NCBI GenBank assembly: GCA_020024915.1
Contig: JAHHSZ010000078.1
Span: 1-7,129 of the forward strand
Direction: 5' to 3'
DNA from: Fusobacterium sp.
GTDB lineage: Bacteria; Fusobacteriota; Fusobacteriia; Fusobacteriales; Fusobacteriaceae
DNA length: 7,129 bases
Position 1 is the first letter of the stretch, and each line of letters starts with the position of its first letter. Below the pieces are notes generated by a model. It did not search any database. It saw nothing but the letters and a program-made list of their open reading frames with translations, and was not told the origin of the DNA. Of this stretch, positions 1 to 6,595 are shown in pieces. The translations under genes were made by a program, and so were the position numbers.

Positions 1-52
1 AGAATTAATTGGAGGATTAGGATATTAAGATAGAGATTTATAGAACTAAAGT

Positions 53-58
53 TATAAT
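53..58 (+). promoter_or_regulatory. Possible -10 box for the OmpV-like gene
   Basis: A perfect TATAAT hexamer lies 24 bases before the start codon at 83. No convincing -35 box is present 16-18 bases upstream and there is no TG extension, so in DNA this AT-rich the hexamer alone is weak evidence. Transcription would start near 65 and leave a very short leader ahead of the ribosome site AGGAGGA at 70-76. The rest of bases 1-82 holds no complete gene. Confidence 0.35.
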
Positions 59-82
59 AATATTTACTTAGGAGGAATTTTT

Positions 83-835
83 ATGAATAAAAAATTAGCT
101 ATATTTGGAGCTGTATTTATTTTGGGGCAAAGTGCATTAGCAGGAAATATCGGGATAGGTTATGGAGTGACAACTCCACTATATCATAATGACAAAAATG
201 ACTATATATTACCAATAGTTGATTTGGAGTATGATAAATTTTTCATAAAAGGTGGAAGTACATATGGATTATCATTGGGATATAAATTAATAGAAGAAGA
301 TAATTATGTATTATCATTATATGGAATGCCTTTTGGTGGATATGAAGTAAAAAATAGTGATATGAAATCTGGATATAAAGGAATTGACGATAGAGATACT
401 CACATAATGGGAGGGGCTGAATTAGTATACTATCCAGGAATATATAGCTTAGAGACATCAGTATCTGCTGAATATGGAGAAGAGGGTGGACATTTTACAT
501 TTAGAATAAATAGACCTTACCAAGTTTCATCTAAGTTGACAATAATCCCTTCAATAAACTATGTATATTATGATTCTAACTTTGTAGATTATTATTTTGG
601 TGTTGACTCAAGAGAGGTAGGAAGACCTGGTGGAGAGAAGATAAATAGTACATTTAGTGGAGAGGGAGCACACAGATTTGGTGCAGGAATTTTAGGAAAC
701 TATAAAGTAAATGATACCATCTCTATAATGGGATTTACAGGTGTTGCTAAAGTTTCTGGAGAAATTGCTAATTCACCAATAGTAGATAATGATGTTATCT
801 ATATCTTAGGAACAGGTGTAATGTACACATTCTAA
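83..835 (+). CDS. MipA/OmpV family outer-membrane beta-barrel protein
   Basis: 250 residues. Residues 1-20 form a classic signal peptide (Lys-rich start, hydrophobic core, ALA before the likely cut at 20/21), so the mature protein starts GNIGIGYG. The remainder alternates polar and hydrophobic/aromatic residues as in beta-barrel strands and ends in YTF, with the terminal Phe typical of outer-membrane barrels recognised by BamA. The segment FVDYYFGVDSREV (167-179) resembles the conserved Tyr-Tyr-x-Gly-Val region of the MipA/OmpV family, whose members are about 250 residues long. In E. coli MipA scaffolds murein-synthesising enzymes, but most family members have no firm function, so peptidoglycan scaffolding should not be assumed here. 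The ATG is preceded at good spacing by AGGAGGA (70-76). The gene is monocistronic: a strong terminator follows 13 bases after the stop. A generic outer-membrane porin-like protein is the alternative. Confidence 0.8.
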   Translation: MNKKLAIFGAVFILGQSALAGNIGIGYGVTTPLYHNDKNDYILPIVDLEYDKFFIKGGSTYGLSLGYKLIEEDNYVLSLYGMPFGGYEVKNSDMKSGYKGIDDRDTHIMGGAELVYYPGIYSLETSVSAEYGEEGGHFTFRINRPYQVSSKLTIIPSINYVYYDSNFVDYYFGVDSREVGRPGGEKINSTFSGEGAHRFGAGILGNYKVNDTISIMGFTGVAKVSGEIANSPIVDNDVIYILGTGVMYTF

Positions 836-848
836 TTAAATAAAACTC

Positions 849-886
849 AAAAGCTGTTATAAGGAGAACTTTATAACAGCTTTTTT
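849..886 (+). terminator. Rho-independent terminator after the OmpV-like gene
   Basis: A perfect 14-bp inverted repeat (849-862 with 871-884) encloses an eight-base loop and runs into TTTTTT (881-886). The AAAA at its left foot pairs with the T tract. It separates the barrel gene from the TPR gene. Confidence 0.93.
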
Positions 887-914
887 AAAAAAATTTTTGT
901 ATCGATAAAAATTA

Positions 915-923
915 TGTTATAAT
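915..923 (+). promoter_or_regulatory. Extended -10 promoter for the TPR/J-domain pair
   Basis: TGTTATAAT is a perfect TATAAT (918-923) with a TG one base upstream, the extended -10 form that does not need a good -35. The -35 position with a 17-base spacer (895-900) is a poor match. Transcription would start near 930, giving a leader of about 30 bases before the GTG start at 961. Confidence 0.7.
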
Positions 924-941
924 AAAGTATAAATTCTATCA

Positions 942-949
942 AAAGGAGG
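942..949 (+). promoter_or_regulatory. Ribosome binding site that supports the GTG start of the TPR gene
   Basis: AAAGGAGG is a near-perfect Shine-Dalgarno sequence 11 bases before the GTG at 961. The spacing is slightly long. The nearest in-frame ATG is codon 28 (1042) and has no comparable site, so the GTG is preferred. Confidence 0.75.
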
Positions 950-960
950 TTAGAATTATA

Positions 961-1539
961 GTGGAAAATGATCTATTAAAAACACAATTATTTGCTGAAT
1001 TTGAGGTTGAAAAACTAAAACAAAAGGAAGAAGAAGTAAGAATGTCACTCTTAATCAATCCAAATGATTTTGAACTCTTGAGAGAATTAGCTATTATTTT
1101 ATATCATAAAAATGATTATGTAAGTGCGATAAAAATTTATAAAAAAGTTTTAGAGTATAAAGAGAATAAGGTGGAGGGATATGCTTTTTTAGGACAGCTT
1201 TACTATGAGAATGAAGAATATAAAAAAGCTATAGAGATGTTTGAAAAAGCATTGGACATCAATCCAGATTTTGCATTTGGACATTTTTTATTAGGGAATG
1301 CATATTCTAGAGCTGGTGATATTATGAATGCTATTACTAGTTATGATTTTGCAATATTTTTGGATTTAGATATCTACAAAGCTCATTTGGATTTTGCTGA
1401 AAAATATGAAAAGATGGGATCTTATGAGAGGGCTATAAGAGAGTATAGGTTAGCTTATGATATAGATCCTAGAGAGAAAAGTGTAAAAGAAAAGATAGAA
1501 GATTTAGAAAGAAAAGTAAGGAGAACAGATGATTTATAG
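961..1539 (+). CDS. Tetratricopeptide repeat (TPR) protein
   Basis: 192 residues with a GTG start, predicted cytoplasmic: there is no signal peptide or membrane segment. Residues 1-30 are charged and helical. Four exact 34-residue TPR units follow at about 36-69, 70-103, 104-137 and 138-171, with the expected small/aromatic pattern (for example [20 protein letters not shown] in unit 2, then ALDINPD). The last 20 residues are a very charged helix. TPR arrays are protein-binding scaffolds, so no enzymatic role is implied. The gene overlaps the next one by 11 bases, which implies translational coupling with the membrane J-domain protein. A joint role in chaperone targeting or membrane-complex assembly is plausible but is inference. 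Unit 3 is the most divergent repeat. I do not recognise a named orthologue. Confidence 0.88.
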   Translation: MENDLLKTQLFAEFEVEKLKQKEEEVRMSLLINPNDFELLRELAIILYHKNDYVSAIKIYKKVLEYKENKVEGYAFLGQLYYENEEYKKAIEMFEKALDINPDFAFGHFLLGNAYSRAGDIMNAITSYDFAIFLDLDIYKAHLDFAEKYEKMGSYERAIREYRLAYDIDPREKSVKEKIEDLERKVRRTDDL

Positions 1540-2080
1540 TATTTCATTAACATTTATACTGATACTATTTCTATTCATTGGCTTGACTTTTGGATTTAAT
1601 AGAGCAGTAGGAATGATTCCAGTATTATTCATAGTATTTTTATTAGTAGCTTTTTTAGGATGGTTTGCTGTTAATTTTTTCTGGGTAATACTACTTGTTG
1701 TATTAATAAATTACTTAAAAAATAAAAATCAACCTAAGAGCACAAAAAGAAGAACTTACTATTATAGATATGATAGTAATGGTGCAAGTGATTTTGAGGA
1801 GTTTTTTCGTCAGGCTAGTGGAAACTATAGCAGACAACAGTATAGTGGAAATTATGAAAATCCCTTTGGTTATGCTGAAGATAAGAGCAAGTATTACACT
1901 ATATTAGGTGTTACTAAAGATGCTGGAAAAGATGAGATAAAGAAGGCTTATAGAGATCTAGTAAAACAACATCACCCAGATAAATTTACAAATGCTAGTG
2001 AGTCTGAAAAAGAGTATCATGAAAATAAATTAAAAGAAATAAATGAAGCTTATGAAAAACTTTCAAAAGATTTTTCTTAA
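1529..2080 (+). CDS. Membrane-anchored J-domain (DnaJ-like) co-chaperone
   Basis: 183 residues. Two hydrophobic stretches, about 4-22 and 29-61, place the N-terminus in the inner membrane. A basic stretch follows (64-75), then a low-complexity linker rich in Tyr, Ser, Gly and Asn (about 76-118), then a C-terminal J domain (about 121-180). The J domain starts KYYTILGV, carries the essential HPD tripeptide at 149-151 inside a basic helix II/loop, and ends in the [12 protein letters not shown] helix. J domains stimulate the ATPase of DnaK. With the anchor N-terminal and the basic segment on the likely cytoplasmic side, this protein would recruit DnaK to the membrane. It lacks the Gly/Phe, zinc-finger and substrate-binding regions of DnaJ, and I see no TerB-like domain as in DjlA, so substrate choice may come from a partner such as the overlapping TPR protein. 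The site AAGGAG (1518-1523) lies five bases before the ATG, inside the TPR gene. Confidence 0.87.
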   Translation: MIYSISLTFILILFLFIGLTFGFNRAVGMIPVLFIVFLLVAFLGWFAVNFFWVILLVVLINYLKNKNQPKSTKRRTYYYRYDSNGASDFEEFFRQASGNYSRQQYSGNYENPFGYAEDKSKYYTILGVTKDAGKDEIKKAYRDLVKQHHPDKFTNASESEKEYHENKLKEINEAYEKLSKDFS

Positions 2081-2082
2081 GC

Positions 2083-2111
2083 TTGAAATAGTCAAATGAG
2101 TATGATATAAT
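2083..2111 (+). promoter_or_regulatory. Strong sigma-70-type promoter for glmU-prs
   Basis: TTGAAA (2083-2088, five of six consensus bases), a 17-base spacer, then a perfect TATAAT (2106-2111) with TG one base upstream (2103-2104). It is the best promoter in the window. It starts three bases after the stop of the J-domain gene. Transcription would begin near 2118 and give a leader of about 50 bases in which I see no hairpin or riboswitch. Confidence 0.87.
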
Positions 2112-2169
2112 TTAACACGTATGAGATGTTTTTAGTAATTGTACAGTATAACTTAAAGGAGTGTAGTTT

Positions 2170-3519
2170 ATGAAACTTAAAACATTAATTTTAGCTGCAG
2201 GAAAAGGGACTAGAATGAAGTCGGATCTTCCTAAAGTAATTCACAAAGTGAATGGAATTCCAATGATATCTAAAATAATAGATGTTTTATCAGGACTAGA
2301 GCCAGAAGAAAACATATTAATTTTAGGACATAAAAAAGAGGAAGTATTAAAAGTAGTAGGGGAGAATTGTGACTATGTTCTACAAACTGAACAGTTAGGG
2401 ACTGGACATGCAGTTATCCAAGCTAAAGAAAAATTATCTAATTATGATGGAGATGTAATGATTTTATGTGGTGATACTCCACTTTTAAGAGAGAGCACAT
2501 TAAGGTCTTTATATGAATATCATCAAAAAAATGGAGCAACAACGACTATACTTACATCTATTTATGAGAATCCTTTTGGTTATGGAAGAATTGTAAAAGA
2601 GAATGATCTTGTAAAAGCTATCGTTGAGGAAAAAGAAGCAAGTGAAGAGATCAAAAAGATAAAAGAGGTAAATGCAGGAGTATACTGTTTTAATTCTAAA
2701 GAGTTGTTCAAAGCATTAGAGAAAATAAATAATAATAATGAAAAGGGAGAGTACTATCTTACTGATGTAATTGGTATTCAAGTTTCAGAGAATAAAAAGG
2801 TTCAAAGTTTCGTATTAGAGGATAATATGGAGATTTTAGGAGTTAACTCTAAAGTTGAATTAGCACAGGCTAATAAAGTTTTAAGAGATAGAAAAAATAA
2901 GGAGTTAATGGAAGAGGGAGTTATACTTATTGATTCTGAAAATACATATGTAGAGGAAAGTGTAAAAATAGGAAAGGATACAGTACTATATCCAGGAGTA
3001 TTTTTACAAGGAGATACGATTATTGGAGAGAATTGCGAATTAATTGGCAATGTTAGAATAATAGATAGCAGATTGGGAAATAACATAAGAATTGAAAGTT
3101 CTGTTGTAGAAGAGAGTATTATTGAGGATGGGGTTACTATGGGACCATATGCACATTTGAGACCTAAATCTCATCTAAAAGAAAAAGTTCACATTGGAAA
3201 CTTTGTAGAAATAAAAAAATCTACTCTGGAAAAAGGAGTGAAAGCAGGACATCTCACATATTTAGGAGATGCACAGGTTGGTGAGAACACAAACATAGGA
3301 GCAGGAACAATTACTTGTAACTATGATGGTGTAAACAAATTTAAAACAACAATAGGGAAAGAGGTATTTATAGGAAGTGATACAATGCTTGTAGCCCCAG
3401 TAAATATAGGAGAAAAAGCTCTTGTAGGTGCTGGTTCTGTAATTACAAAAGATGTTCCTAACAACTCATTAGCTGTATCAAGAAGTAAACAAATTATTAA
3501 AACTGACTGGAGGAAATAA
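2170..3519 (+). CDS. glmU: Bifunctional UDP-GlcNAc pyrophosphorylase / glucosamine-1-phosphate acetyltransferase
   Basis: 449 residues, full length for GlmU, cytoplasmic. The enzyme acetylates GlcN-1-P with acetyl-CoA (C-terminal half) and then couples GlcNAc-1-P to UTP (N-terminal half), giving the UDP-GlcNAc used for peptidoglycan and lipopolysaccharide. The N-terminal nucleotidyltransferase domain shows [11 protein letters not shown] (6-16) with K22, the uracil-binding [10 protein letters not shown] (72-81) and LCGDTPLL (99-106), whose D102 corresponds to the Mg-binding Asp of the E. coli enzyme. N226 would be the second metal ligand. From about 252 on, hexapeptide repeats form a left-handed beta-helix. 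The acetyltransferase residues R331, K349, H361 (general base), Y364, N375, N384 and K390 are all in place, two positions offset from E. coli numbering. The ATG has AAGGAG at 2156-2161. prs follows after three bases, a linkage seen in many bacteria. Confidence 0.98.
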   Translation: MKLKTLILAAGKGTRMKSDLPKVIHKVNGIPMISKIIDVLSGLEPEENILILGHKKEEVLKVVGENCDYVLQTEQLGTGHAVIQAKEKLSNYDGDVMILCGDTPLLRESTLRSLYEYHQKNGATTTILTSIYENPFGYGRIVKENDLVKAIVEEKEASEEIKKIKEVNAGVYCFNSKELFKALEKINNNNEKGEYYLTDVIGIQVSENKKVQSFVLEDNMEILGVNSKVELAQANKVLRDRKNKELMEEGVILIDSENTYVEESVKIGKDTVLYPGVFLQGDTIIGENCELIGNVRIIDSRLGNNIRIESSVVEESIIEDGVTMGPYAHLRPKSHLKEKVHIGNFVEIKKSTLEKGVKAGHLTYLGDAQVGENTNIGAGTITCNYDGVNKFKTTIGKEVFIGSDTMLVAPVNIGEKALVGAGSVITKDVPNNSLAVSRSKQIIKTDWRK

Positions 3520-3522
3520 AAA

Positions 3523-4494
3523 ATGATTAATTCTGAAAATGTAAAAATTTTCGCAGGAACTTCAAACAAGGACTTAGCTAAGAAGATAGCTGAAAAATAT
3601 GGGCTGCCTTTAGGAGAAGCAGAAGTAGTTAGATTTAAAGACGGAGAAGTATTCGTAAAGATCGATGAAACAGTAAGAGGAAGAGATGTATTTGTTGTAC
3701 AATCAACTTCTGAACCTGTTAATGAAAACTTAATGGAATTATTAATTTTCATTGACGCATTAAAAAGAGCGTCAGCTAAGAGTATAAACGTTATTATACC
3801 TTACTATGGTTATGCTAGACAAGATAGAAAATCAAATCCTAGAGAACCAATTACATCAAAACTAGTAGCAAACTTATTAACTAAATCAGGTGCTACAAGA
3901 GTAATAGCTATGGATTTACATGCTGACCAAATACAAGGTTTCTTTGATATTCCTGTTGATCATATGCAAGCCTTACCATTAATGGTAAAATACTTTATGA
4001 AAAAAGGTCTATACGGAGATGATGTAGTAGTAGTTTCTCCAGATATCGGTGGAGTAAAAAGAGCTAGAAAATTAGCTGAATGGTTAGATTGTAAAATCGC
4101 TATCATTGATAAGAGAAGACCAAAACCAAATATGTCAGAAGTTATGAATTTAATAGGAGAAGTTCAAGGTAAAACAGCTATCTTCATAGATGATATGATA
4201 GATACAGCTGGAACAATAACAAATGGAGCTGCAGCAATCATAGATAGAGGAGCTAAAGAAGCATATGCTTGTTGTACACATGCAGTATTCTCAGATCCTG
4301 CAATAGAAAGATTAGCAGCATCACCTTTAAAAGAAGTTATAATAACTGACTCAATAGCATTACCAGAAAGAAAGAAATTAGACAAGATAACTGTATTATC
4401 AGTAGATGAGATTTTTGCTGAAGCAATAAGAAGAATTGTTAATAATCAATCAGTTTCTGAGTTATTTGAGAAAAAATTAATAATGGAAAATTAA
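3523..4494 (+). CDS. prs: Ribose-phosphate pyrophosphokinase (PRPP synthetase)
   Basis: 323 residues, slightly longer than the usual 310-320, cytoplasmic. It transfers pyrophosphate from ATP to ribose 5-phosphate, making PRPP for purine, pyrimidine, NAD, His and Trp synthesis. Seen motifs are [12 protein letters not shown] (8-19), the ATP-binding [10 protein letters not shown] (94-103), the metal-binding [17 protein letters not shown] (131-147), the catalytic flexible-loop region with KRRP (197-200), and the PRPP loop [11 protein letters not shown] (221-231). These match the class I, phosphate-activated and ADP-inhibited bacterial enzymes. Its ribosome site GGAGG (3509-3513) lies inside the last codons of glmU, so the pair is a tight operon. 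By hand count Glu is encoded GAA in 19 of 22 cases, unlike tsaC downstream (9 of 24), which fits high expression. A strong terminator follows ten bases after the stop. Confidence 0.98.
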   Translation: MINSENVKIFAGTSNKDLAKKIAEKYGLPLGEAEVVRFKDGEVFVKIDETVRGRDVFVVQSTSEPVNENLMELLIFIDALKRASAKSINVIIPYYGYARQDRKSNPREPITSKLVANLLTKSGATRVIAMDLHADQIQGFFDIPVDHMQALPLMVKYFMKKGLYGDDVVVVSPDIGGVKRARKLAEWLDCKIAIIDKRRPKPNMSEVMNLIGEVQGKTAIFIDDMIDTAGTITNGAAAIIDRGAKEAYACCTHAVFSDPAIERLAASPLKEVIITDSIALPERKKLDKITVLSVDEIFAEAIRRIVNNQSVSELFEKKLIMEN

Positions 4495-4503
4495 TTTAAA
4501 GAG

Positions 4504-4532
4504 AAAAAGCTAGTATTTTACTAGCTTTTTTT
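4504..4532 (+). terminator. Rho-independent terminator after prs
   Basis: A perfect 12-bp inverted repeat (4504-4515 with 4519-4530) has a three-base TTT loop, and the right arm ends in a T run that continues to 4532. It closes the glmU-prs unit. Confidence 0.94.
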
Positions 4533-4541
4533 ATTTAGATA

Positions 4542-4550
4542 TGATAAAAT
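4542..4550 (+). promoter_or_regulatory. Extended -10 promoter candidate for tsaC
   Basis: TGATAAAAT contains TAAAAT (4545-4550, five of six consensus bases) with the TG extension. The -35 position falls inside the prs terminator arm (about 4522-4527, TAGCTT) and is poor. Transcription would begin near 4557, about 25 bases before the ATG. Confidence 0.55.
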
Positions 4551-4569
4551 TATTAGGAGTTTAGAAGAT

Positions 4570-4575
4570 AAGGTG
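4570..4575 (+). promoter_or_regulatory. Ribosome binding site that decides the tsaC start
   Basis: AAGGTG lies six bases before the ATG at 4582. The alternative start, a GTG at 4573, would sit within this site, and its own candidate site AGGAG (4555-4559) is 13 bases away, which is too far. The ATG is therefore preferred. Confidence 0.7.
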
Positions 4576-4581
4576 TATAAA

Positions 4582-5211
4582 ATGAAAGTGATATATGATT
4601 TAAAAAATATAGATTTTAATAGAATAAAAGAGTTGCTAGAGGAGAAAGAGATAGTTGTATATCCTACAGATACTGTATATGGAGTAGGAGGCTTGATTAC
4701 CTTTGAAGAGGCAATAAAAAAAATATATCAAGCTAAAGAGAGAAGTTATAACTCTCCTATAATTGCTTTGGTAAGTAGTGTGGACAAGGTAGAGGAGATA
4801 GCTTACATAAATGAGAAGAATAGAGAGTTAATAGAGAGATTGATAGAGAGATTTTGGCCAGGAGGACTTACAATCATTTTGAAAAAAAGAGAGTTTGTTC
4901 CAGATATCTTAACAGCTAAGGGAGATACTATAGGAATTAGAATGCCAAATTTAGATATAGCTTTAAAAATAATAGAATCAGTAGGAGGAGTACTACCAAC
5001 TACTAGTGCTAATATTTCTGGAGAAACTACTCCAAGATCCTATGACGAGGTTTCTGAAAGATTTAGAGATAGAGTAGGAATTTTGATAGATGGTGGGAAA
5101 TCTCCATTGGGAGAGGAATCAACTATAATAGATATGAGTAATGAACCTAAAATAGTAAGAATAGGGGCAATACCTGTAGAAGAAATTGAAAAAGTAATTG
5201 GAAAGATATAG
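4582..5211 (+). CDS. tsaC: L-threonylcarbamoyladenylate synthase (TsaC/YrdC/Sua5 family)
   Basis: 209 residues from the ATG (three more if the GTG at 4573 is used), cytoplasmic. The enzyme joins threonine, bicarbonate/CO2 and ATP into threonylcarbamoyl-AMP, the donor that the TsaBDE machinery uses for t6A at position 37 of ANN-decoding tRNAs. Family motifs are PTDTVYG (28-34), the nucleotide-binding KERSYNSP (52-59, with K52 and R54), FWPGGLT (91-97), IGIRMP (117-122), the substrate-binding TTSAN (140-144), S180-T181 in GEESTIID, and R193 in VRIG. It has only the YrdC domain: the C-terminal Sua5 domain of the roughly 340-residue form is absent. The next gene starts ten bases after the stop, so the two are co-transcribed. 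GAG is used for 15 of 24 Glu codons. The YrdC-domain function is well established, and only the gene name (tsaC or ywlC) is a matter of convention. Confidence 0.95.
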   Translation: MKVIYDLKNIDFNRIKELLEEKEIVVYPTDTVYGVGGLITFEEAIKKIYQAKERSYNSPIIALVSSVDKVEEIAYINEKNRELIERLIERFWPGGLTIILKKREFVPDILTAKGDTIGIRMPNLDIALKIIESVGGVLPTTSANISGETTPRSYDEVSERFRDRVGILIDGGKSPLGEESTIIDMSNEPKIVRIGAIPVEEIEKVIGKI

Positions 5212-5216
5212 GGAGG
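5212..5216 (+). promoter_or_regulatory. Ribosome binding site that decides the start of the Met-rich protein
   Basis: GGAGG lies five bases before the ATG at 5222. The frame is also open back to a TTG at 5198, which would overlap tsaC by 14 bases and has no ribosome site, so the ATG is chosen. Confidence 0.8.
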
Positions 5217-5221
5217 AAATT

Positions 5222-5659
5222 ATGAAAACACAAAGAGTAAATCCAAATGGAATGAATCCTATGCAGATGAACAATATGTCTGGAATGATGGGAATGATGA
5301 ACAGTATTCAGAGAATAGGAAAGGGAAAGAGAAAGATAGTTGTTGTTTTAGATAAGAGTAACAAAAAGTTTCTATCTAAATTCATAGATGAGGTAAAGAA
5401 GCAATTTTTATCATCAGCAATGGGAGCACAAACTGCAAATTTAGGAGAGTTCTTTGATTATATAAAATCAATAGCTGATTCAAAAGAGCAAATGGAATTA
5501 AAATTGAGCTTTGAAGAGTATGAGTTTTTAAAAAGAATGTTGATAGATTCTGTAAGAGGAATGGAAGGAATGACATTTAAGTGGTATCAATTTGTAAAAA
5601 AAGGTATGCTTAAAGTTATGATAAAGCAGTATAAAGAGTTATTAACAAAATTTAAATAA
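5222..5659 (+). CDS. Conserved-looking small protein with a methionine-rich N-terminus, function unknown
   Basis: 145 residues. I do not recognise the family. Residues 1-26 contain nine Met among Asn, Pro, Gly, Ser and Gln (MNPMQMNNMSGMMGMM at 11-26). A basic patch GKGKRK (33-38) follows, then a short hydrophobic strand KIVVVLDKS (38-46), then a largely helical, Lys/Glu-rich body with aromatic residues toward the C-terminus (KWYQF, 120-124). There is no signal peptide, membrane segment or Cys, so a soluble cytoplasmic protein is expected. The strong ribosome site and co-transcription with tsaC argue that it is really expressed. Met-rich flexible segments can bind copper, bind hydrophobic helices as in the SRP M domain, or act as oxidant sinks, but nothing here picks one. 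The position after tsaC does not by itself show a role in tRNA modification. Confidence 0.8.
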   Translation: MKTQRVNPNGMNPMQMNNMSGMMGMMNSIQRIGKGKRKIVVVLDKSNKKFLSKFIDEVKKQFLSSAMGAQTANLGEFFDYIKSIADSKEQMELKLSFEEYEFLKRMLIDSVRGMEGMTFKWYQFVKKGMLKVMIKQYKELLTKFK

Positions 5660-5730
5660 AAAATATTTTTCTGAATGAATAACAAGGAAATTAGTAGTTT
5701 AGTTCACAAAAATATTTCATTGATGCTAGA

Positions 5731-5759
5731 AGTAGAGATTTTTCTCTGCTTTTTCTTTT
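5731..5759 (+). terminator. Rho-independent terminator after the tsaC unit
   Basis: An eight-bp stem (5731-5738 with 5743-5750, one T-G wobble) with a TTTT loop is followed by TTTTCTTTT. It lies 71 bases after the stop of the Met-rich protein gene and closes the tsaC unit, leaving an unusually long 3' untranslated stretch. Confidence 0.85.
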
Positions 5760-5891
5760 ATATATAGCTTTTAGAGGTATAAAAAATTAAAATATTATTA
5801 AAATCAAGATTTTTATATAAACTGTCTATTACAAAAAAGAAAAAAATAAGTTAAACTAGATATATAAAAATAAAAAAGAGGAGGTGTAAGA
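5760..5891 (+). promoter_or_regulatory. AT-rich leader of the ccdA operon
   Basis: About 130 bases between the terminator and ccdA hold no gene. A promoter must lie here, but no -35/-10 pair is good. Candidates for -10 are TATAAA at 5816-5821 and TATAAA at 5863-5868, both without a usable -35, which would fit a promoter needing an activator. The sequence ATTAAAAT occurs at 5786-5793 and 5797-5804, eleven bases apart, just upstream of the first candidate. The ccdA ribosome site GAGGAGGTG lies at about 5878-5885. Confidence 0.4.
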
Positions 5892-6548
5892 ATGTTAAAT
5901 GGAGAACTGTTTATTGGAACTGTTTATTTAGCAGGATTGCTTTCATTTTTTTCACCATGTATTTTTCCTTTATTACCAGTATATTTAGGTATGCTATCTA
6001 ATAATGGAAAAAAATCAATGTTAAAAACTTCTGTTTTTATACTGGGATTATCTGGAAGTTTTATTTTATTAGGATTTAGTGTTGGAAGTTTAGGACAGTT
6101 TTTAATGAGTAAAATATTTAGAATTATGAGTGGAATCTTTATAATTTTATTTGGGAGTATTCAAGCAGAAATTATAAAAATCCCTTTTTTGGAAAAAACT
6201 AAACTTTTAGAAGTAAAAAAAAGAGAGGAAAATAGTATAATTGGAGCATTTTTATTAGGGTTTACTTTTAGTTTAGGTTGGACTCCTTGTGTAGGACCAA
6301 TATTAGCTTCTATTTTATTACTTTCTAGTGATGGTGGAACACCAGTATATGGTGCTTTTATGATGTTAGTGTATGTTGTTGGTTTAGCTACACCATTTCT
6401 ATTATTTTCTTTTGTTTCAGATAAGGTATTAAAAAAAGTTTCAAAAATAAAAAAATATTTACCTGCTTTAAAGAAAATAGGTGGAATTTTAATAATCATA
6501 ATGGGAATTTTATTTTTAACAGATAAATTAGAGATATTTGGATTTTAA
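5892..6548 (+). CDS. ccdA: CcdA-type transmembrane thiol-disulfide transporter
   Basis: 218 residues, an inner-membrane protein with about six membrane helices (roughly 8-30, 43-66, 73-95, 115-145, 152-175 and 192-212), the size and shape of CcdA, the short relative of the DsbD membrane domain. The two catalytic Cys are present in their family settings: C23 in FFSPCIFPLLPVYL of helix 1 and C133 in GWTPCVGPILAS of helix 4. CcdA takes electrons from cytoplasmic thioredoxin and passes them across the membrane to exported thioredoxin-like proteins. The next gene, 47 bases downstream, encodes such a protein with a CPVC site and is very likely the partner. No cytochrome c synthesis gene is seen here, so the name 'cytochrome c biogenesis protein' often given to this family may mislead: repair of oxidised exported proteins fits the context better. 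Lys is mostly AAA, and the local composition is even more AT-rich than in glmU-prs. Confidence 0.95.
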   Translation: MLNGELFIGTVYLAGLLSFFSPCIFPLLPVYLGMLSNNGKKSMLKTSVFILGLSGSFILLGFSVGSLGQFLMSKIFRIMSGIFIILFGSIQAEIIKIPFLEKTKLLEVKKREENSIIGAFLLGFTFSLGWTPCVGPILASILLLSSDGGTPVYGAFMMLVYVVGLATPFLLFSFVSDKVLKKVSKIKKYLPALKKIGGILIIIMGILFLTDKLEIFGF

Positions 6549-6595
6549 GACAACTTAAGAATAATATAAAAATTAAAATAAGGAGGGTTCATTTT

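Noticed and set aside
2..28. A short open frame reading ELIGGLGY then stop, resembling the final GLGY turn of OmpR-family response regulators.
   Set aside because: Only eight residues are visible, and similar strings arise easily; it could be the tail of an upstream gene but cannot be supported.
2112..2169. A riboswitch or glmS-like control element in the glmU leader.
   Set aside because: The leader is only about 50 bases, with no stable hairpin or conserved core; a GlcN6P ribozyme belongs to glmS and would be far larger.
4573..4581. An upstream GTG start for tsaC adding three residues.
   Set aside because: The GTG overlaps the AAGGTG ribosome site that serves the ATG at 4582, and has no well-spaced site of its own.
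5659..5717. The string AAAAATATTT occurring twice (5659-5668 and 5708-5717) as a possible regulatory repeat.
   Set aside because: It is low-complexity AT sequence lying in the 3' untranslated region before a terminator; chance is sufficient.
5675..5767. A 30-codon open frame (MNNKEISSLVHKN...) between the Met-rich protein gene and ccdA.
   Set aside because: It has no ribosome binding site, runs straight through the terminator hairpin at 5731-5759, and its hydrophobic end is just the translated T tract.
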